Part shown: piece by piece, positions 37,970 through 40,840 of the stretch
How positions within the stretch are numbered: the first letter of the stretch is position 1
How the letters are laid out: the number at the start of each line of letters is the position of its first letter
Assembly: GCA_937893795.1 (NCBI GenBank)
Contig: CALCTH010000244.1
Location: 1-40,840, forward strand
Direction of reading: 5' to 3'
Length of the DNA: 40,840 nt
Source of the DNA: an uncultured Myxococcales bacterium
Lineage (GTDB): Bacteria; Myxococcota_A; Polyangia; Polyangiales; Houyiibacteriaceae
Notes under the pieces: model-generated
What the model was told of the DNA's origin: nothing
The model's database searches: none
Seen by the model: the letters and a program-made list of their open reading frames with translations, nothing else
Made by a program: the position numbers and the translations under genes

Positions 37970-39934
37970 CTAGGGCACGCGAGGGTCGTCCGCTTCGCAG
38001 ATGAAGCGCTCGAAGACGAGGCAGTTGGCGACCTCCCAGTCGCCGCTGCGTCCCGGGCCGTCCTCCATGCGCACGCAGTCGTCCGAGCCGCTCGCGCGCG
38101 GCTCGGAGGCGTCCCAGCTGTCGAAGCTGCCGAGCGCCGTACCATCGACCCACTCGTAGTCGCCCTCCGTGTCGCGGTCGTTGAGGCCGATCCAGTGCTC
38201 GCGGTCCGGGGACACGGTGTCCTCGAGGAGCGTCTGCTCGGCGGCGTCGTCGACGGTCACGAGCGCGTAGCCGCGACTCGTGCAGGACGCCCGGGCGACG
38301 GCCCAGGGCTCGGAGAAGCACACGAGGTAGATGCGACCGGCGCCGTCGAAGGTGGCGCAGCCGGTGCATCCGCTCTCGTCGACCTCGCCGTCGCAATCGT
38401 CGTCGACGGCGTTGCAGACCTCCGCGGGCACGTCGGGCGCGTCGCAGTCGACGAACGCGCCGGCCTCGCAGACCTCGGTCCCGGGCGTCCCGCAGGCGTT
38501 GGCGCAGGCGCGCGTGAGCGCCTCGTCCACGTCGCCGTCGCAGTCGTCGTCGACGTCGTTGCACGCCTCGACGTCGTCCCCCGTGGCGTCGTCGCAGCTC
38601 ACCATGCCCCCCGCGCAGCTCGAGGTCCCCTCCTCGCATTCGTCGGCGTCGGGGCCATCGCAGGGGATCGCCACGCGCGGGTCGTCGACGCCGTCCGCCG
38701 TGTCCGATCGGCAGTCGTCGTCGAGGCCGTTGCAGAGCTCCAGGTCGTCCCCGCTTCGGTCGTCGCAGGCGATGATCCCCCCGCCGATGCACTGCACGAC
38801 GCCTTCCTCGCAGGCGTCCGCGTCGTCCCCGTCGCAGGCCACACCCACGCGCGCGTCGTCCGCGCCGTCGGCAGTGCCAGGGCGACAGTCGTCATCCGCG
38901 TCGTTGCAGAGCTCCAGGTTGTCGCCGGTCATGTCGCTGCAGACCGTCGCCCCGCCCCGGCACTCGACGACGCCCTCCGTACAGGCGTCGGCGTCGTCGC
39001 CGTCGCAGGCGCCGCCCACCGCCGGATCCTCCGCGCCGTCGACGCTCGCGGGGTCGCAGTCGTCGTCCATCCCGTTGCAGACGTCCCGGTCGTCCCCGGT
39101 GGTGTCCGTGCACCGGAGCGCGCTCCGGCGGCACTCGATGACGCCCTCCTGGCAAAGGTCGCCGTCGTCCCCGTCGCAGCGCTGGCCCAGCCTCGCCTCG
39201 CAGGCGCCGTCGGGCGTGTCCCCGCGGCAGTCGTCGTCCATCCCGTTGCAGAGCTCGGGGTTGTCTCCGCTCTCGTCGCTGCACACCAGGCTTCCGCCCC
39301 GGCACGAGAGGGTGCCCTCGTCGCAGCGGTCGGCGTCCGCGCCGTCGCAGGCGGCGCCGTCCATGGGATCGGCCGCGCCGTCCGGCGTCGCCGGGTCGCA
39401 GTCGTTGTCGACGCCGTCGCAGATTTCCTGGCCCGCGCCGCCGGGGTCGTCGCAGCGAAGGGCGCCGCCCTCGCATACGAAGAGCCCCCCCGCGCAATCG
39501 TCCGGGTCGTCCCCGTCGCAGCCGGTCCCCACGCGGGCGTCGCCGCTGCCGTCCGGGGTCGACGGGTCGCAGTCGTCGTCCATGCCGTTGCACACGTCGG
39601 GGGCGTCGTCGCTGGCGTCCTCGCACTCGAGGCTGCCGGCGACGCAGCCGACCCTGCCATCCTCGCAGAGGTCGGCGTCGATGCCGTCGCAGGGCGCGCC
39701 GAAGCCAGCGCTCGCGGACCCGTTCGGGGTGCTCGGGTCGCAGTCGTTGTCGACGAGGTCACAGACGTCCGGCCCCTCGATGACGCACTCGCACACGCCG
39801 TCACCGTCGAGGTCCCGCCGGCCCTCGGGGCAGTCCGTGCCGGCATCGGCGCCGCCGTCGCTCTCGAAGAGCCCGCCACGTTCGGGCACCGCGCAGGCGG
39901 CCAGCACGACGAGCATGAGGACCCGGTGGGGCAC
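37970..39934 (-). CDS. Lipoprotein with MopE-like Cys/Asp repeats and a C-type lectin domain
   Basis: The 654-residue product starts at GTG 39934 with a short lipoprotein signal (MPHRVLMLVVLAAC, Cys14). After DLDGDGVCEC come seven 57-58-residue repeats (58-457), a shortened eighth (458-506) and a final half unit. Each unit opens with CNGMDDDCDPSTPDG-type sequence, rich in Asp and with six or so Cys, like the putative metal-binding motif (MopE-type) of myxobacterial surface proteins. Calcium or copper binding is plausible. From about 526 a C-type lectin domain follows, with WIGLNDRDTEGDYEWVDG, and EPR-x4-DDC and DWEVANC in place of the sugar-binding EPN and WND motifs, so sugar specificity is uncertain. 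It converges on the caspase gene with 27 bases between. Confidence 0.93.
   Translation of the reverse strand: MPHRVLMLVVLAACAVPERGGLFESDGGADAGTDCPEGRRDLDGDGVCECVIEGPDVCDLVDNDCDPSTPNGSASAGFGAPCDGIDADLCEDGRVGCVAGSLECEDASDDAPDVCNGMDDDCDPSTPDGSGDARVGTGCDGDDPDDCAGGLFVCEGGALRCDDPGGAGQEICDGVDNDCDPATPDGAADPMDGAACDGADADRCDEGTLSCRGGSLVCSDESGDNPELCNGMDDDCRGDTPDGACEARLGQRCDGDDGDLCQEGVIECRRSALRCTDTTGDDRDVCNGMDDDCDPASVDGAEDPAVGGACDGDDADACTEGVVECRGGATVCSDMTGDNLELCNDADDDCRPGTADGADDARVGVACDGDDADACEEGVVQCIGGGIIACDDRSGDDLELCNGLDDDCRSDTADGVDDPRVAIPCDGPDADECEEGTSSCAGGMVSCDDATGDDVEACNDVDDDCDGDVDEALTRACANACGTPGTEVCEAGAFVDCDAPDVPAEVCNAVDDDCDGEVDESGCTGCATFDGAGRIYLVCFSEPWAVARASCTSRGYALVTVDDAAEQTLLEDTVSPDREHWIGLNDRDTEGDYEWVDGTALGSFDSWDASEPRASGSDDCVRMEDGPGRSGDWEVANCLVFERFICEADDPRVP
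38417..39763 (-). repeat. Tandem coding repeats of about 171 bases
   Basis: Seven near-equal units of 57-58 codons and one shortened unit encode the Cys/Asp-rich repeats. Every unit carries a CNGMDDDC-like start, CDGDDAD-x-C in the middle and CxGGxxxCxD near the end. Unit 4 has an extra Cys (GACEARLG), and unit 6 is one codon longer, so the array has drifted at both DNA and protein level. It should vary in copy number by recombination between strains. Confidence 0.85.
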
Positions 39935-39980
39935 GCGGCGAGTATATCGCGTCCCCTCGTTGCGTCCCGTGCCGGTCCCG

Positions 39981-39998
39981 CCCGGTAACGTGACCGGG
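39981..39998. promoter_or_regulatory. 18-base palindrome between MenE-like and lectin lipoprotein genes
   Basis: CCCGGT-AACGTG-ACCGGG pairs at eight of nine positions and has an ACGT centre. It lies 9 bases past the MenE-like stop and 46 bases before the lectin gene start, both on the minus strand. Without a T-run it is a poor terminator; an operator or RNA hairpin is possible. Confidence 0.35.
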
Positions 39999-40007
39999 AT
40001 GTCGCGC

Positions 40008-40840
40008 TCAGGTGCTGCCCGGGAGTGGCTCGAAGGGTAGCGCGCGGAGGGCGCGGCGATCGACCTTGCCCGCGGGCGTCCGGGGTAGCTCGGTCAGGAG
40101 GGCGATGGCCCGCGGTCGCTGATGAGCGGCCAGCGACGTGCGCCGGAGGGCCTCGTGGGCGGCGCGCTCGTCCGCGCCCGCGAAGGCGACCGCGACGCGC
40201 TCGCCCCACTCCTCGTCCGCGAGGCCGACGACCGCGGCCTCGACGCCGGGCAGGGCCTCCGCGAGGAGCGCTTCCACCTCCGCCGGATATACGTTCTCGC
40301 CTCCGGTCACGATGAGGTCGGCGCGCCGTCCGCGCAGGTGAAGACGCCCGGACGCATCGAGCGTCCCGAGGTCGCCGCTCGCCCACCAGCCGTCGGGCGT
40401 GCGCGCGGGATCGAGGCTGCCGTCCTCGCCGAGGTAGCCGTCGAAGAGCGTCGGGCCGCGAAGCTCCACGCGCCCCTCCCGCACGCGAAGCGCGACCCCC
40501 GGGAGCGGTGCGCCGACCCCGGCGTCGGCGGGGGGCGGCGTGCCCGGCGCGCGCGTCGCGGCCTGCGCGCAGGTCTCCGTCGCGCCGTAGGTGGGCAGCG
40601 CAGGGACGCCCGCACCTTCGGCACGGGCCAGCAGCGTCCGTGTGGCCGCGGCGCCGCCGAGGAGCACGGCCCGCAGGCTCGAAGGCGGGCGCCAGCCCTT
40701 CTCCAGCAGCCGGTGCAGCATGGTCGGCACCAGGGAGGTCAGCGTCGCCCGATGCGCGGCCAGATCCCGCGCCGTCGCGCCCACGGAGCAGCGCCGCGGC
40801 CCCAGGACGACGGCGCGCCGCCCGAGCAGGCAGCGCACCA
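40008..40840 (-). CDS. menE: MenE-like acyl-CoA ligase (o-succinylbenzoate-CoA ligase type), 5' end cut by window
   Basis: The frame is open to the right edge, so the N-terminal half (including the AMP-binding P-loop) is missing and about 276 residues are seen. LVPTMLHRLLEKGW and RAVLLGGAA, then PTYGATETCAQ, are the adenylate-forming motif in the form typical of MenE. GDLGTLDASGRLHLRGRRADLIVTGGENVYP is the hinge region (core A8), and the C-terminal lysine is in TPAGKVDRRAL. The enzyme would activate o-succinylbenzoate for menaquinone synthesis, but acyl-CoA ligases are hard to assign and the partners (menB, menC) are not in the window. Confidence 0.8.
   Translation of the reverse strand, partial: VRCLLGRRAVVLGPRRCSVGATARDLAAHRATLTSLVPTMLHRLLEKGWRPPSSLRAVLLGGAAATRTLLARAEGAGVPALPTYGATETCAQAATRAPGTPPPADAGVGAPLPGVALRVREGRVELRGPTLFDGYLGEDGSLDPARTPDGWWASGDLGTLDASGRLHLRGRRADLIVTGGENVYPAEVEALLAEALPGVEAAVVGLADEEWGERVAVAFAGADERAAHEALRRTSLAAHQRPRAIALLTELPRTPAGKVDRRALRALPFEPLPGST

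Noticed and set aside
38417-39763. Regular repeats considered as a CRISPR array
   Set aside because: Unit length is about 171 bases, units are coding and diverged throughout, and there are no short identical repeats with unique spacers.
38195-39988. Plus-strand open frame opposite the repeat lipoprotein
   Set aside because: Its apparent repeats (Val/Ala/Asp-rich) are just the complement of the Asp/Cys repeats on the minus strand, where a lipobox and lectin domain are present.

Overview
The window is about 72% G+C. It reads as a chromosomal segment of a Gram-negative, predatory or soil-type deltaproteobacterial lineage, most likely Myxococcota of the Sandaracinaceae/Polyangiales kind. The grounds are many Cys-led lipoproteins, MopE-like Asp/Cys repeats, VIT/VWA and propeller proteins, FHA regulators, a secreted caspase-fold protein and dense packing with 4-base ATGA/GTGA overlaps. 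This is inferred from gene content only. No tRNA, rRNA, IS element, prophage or CRISPR array was seen, and no gene-free stretch exceeds about 280 bases.

Layout. 1-2777 (+): a membrane/cell-envelope trio of DUF58 (cut by the left edge), SpoIIM-family and RDD-family proteins. 3041-8109 (+): an exported VIT/VWA protein translationally coupled to a beta-propeller protein whose frame lacks a stop and runs antisense into the next gene. 7318-8445 (-): an MDR-type oxidoreductase. 8532-14151 (+): a small membrane protein, a penicillin-acylase-family lipoprotein, a trypsin-like protease and two tandem FHA plus C-terminal helix-turn-helix paralogues. 14159-17067 (-): the three-gene NAD(P) transhydrogenase operon pntAA-pntAB-pntB. 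17343-24872: DUF1244, lon with a strong intrinsic terminator, a sirtuin, a MOSC protein, a methyltransferase, an aromatic amino acid hydroxylase, a divergent nitrate-reductase-associated-protein homologue and a TfoX-like basic-tailed protein. 24905-29669 (-): metH preceded by an ArsR-methyltransferase fusion with a palindromic operator at its start. 29803-32052 (+): TerB-like, YeeZ-like and crotonase genes. 32049-34829 (-): SGNH lipoprotein, a 53-residue protein, a fatty acid desaturase and a PaaX-family regulator. 34967-37942 (+): a lipoprotein with six PPC-like modules and a caspase domain. 37970-39934 (-): a lipoprotein with 57-residue Cys/Asp repeats and a C-type lectin domain. 40008-40840 (-): the 3' part of a MenE-like acyl-CoA ligase.

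How the genes work together. The pnt operon balances NADH and NADPH. The ArsR-methyltransferase and metH pair looks like a self-contained methionine-cycle control unit resembling SahR systems. PaaX and the desaturase look like a regulator-target pair for membrane lipid unsaturation, with repeated AT-rich elements in the divergent spacer shared with the caspase lipoprotein. The two large lipoproteins at the right, one with a protease fold and one with carbohydrate/metal-binding modules, are convergent and probably both displayed at the cell surface.

The best candidates for new biology are the PaaX/desaturase/caspase divergent control region, the ArsR-methyltransferase/metH operator, the FHA-helix-turn-helix pair, the modular lipoproteins, a 52-base dispersed repeat found at the 3' ends of two unrelated genes, and the propeller gene without a stop. 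None is proved to be a new system by sequence alone.
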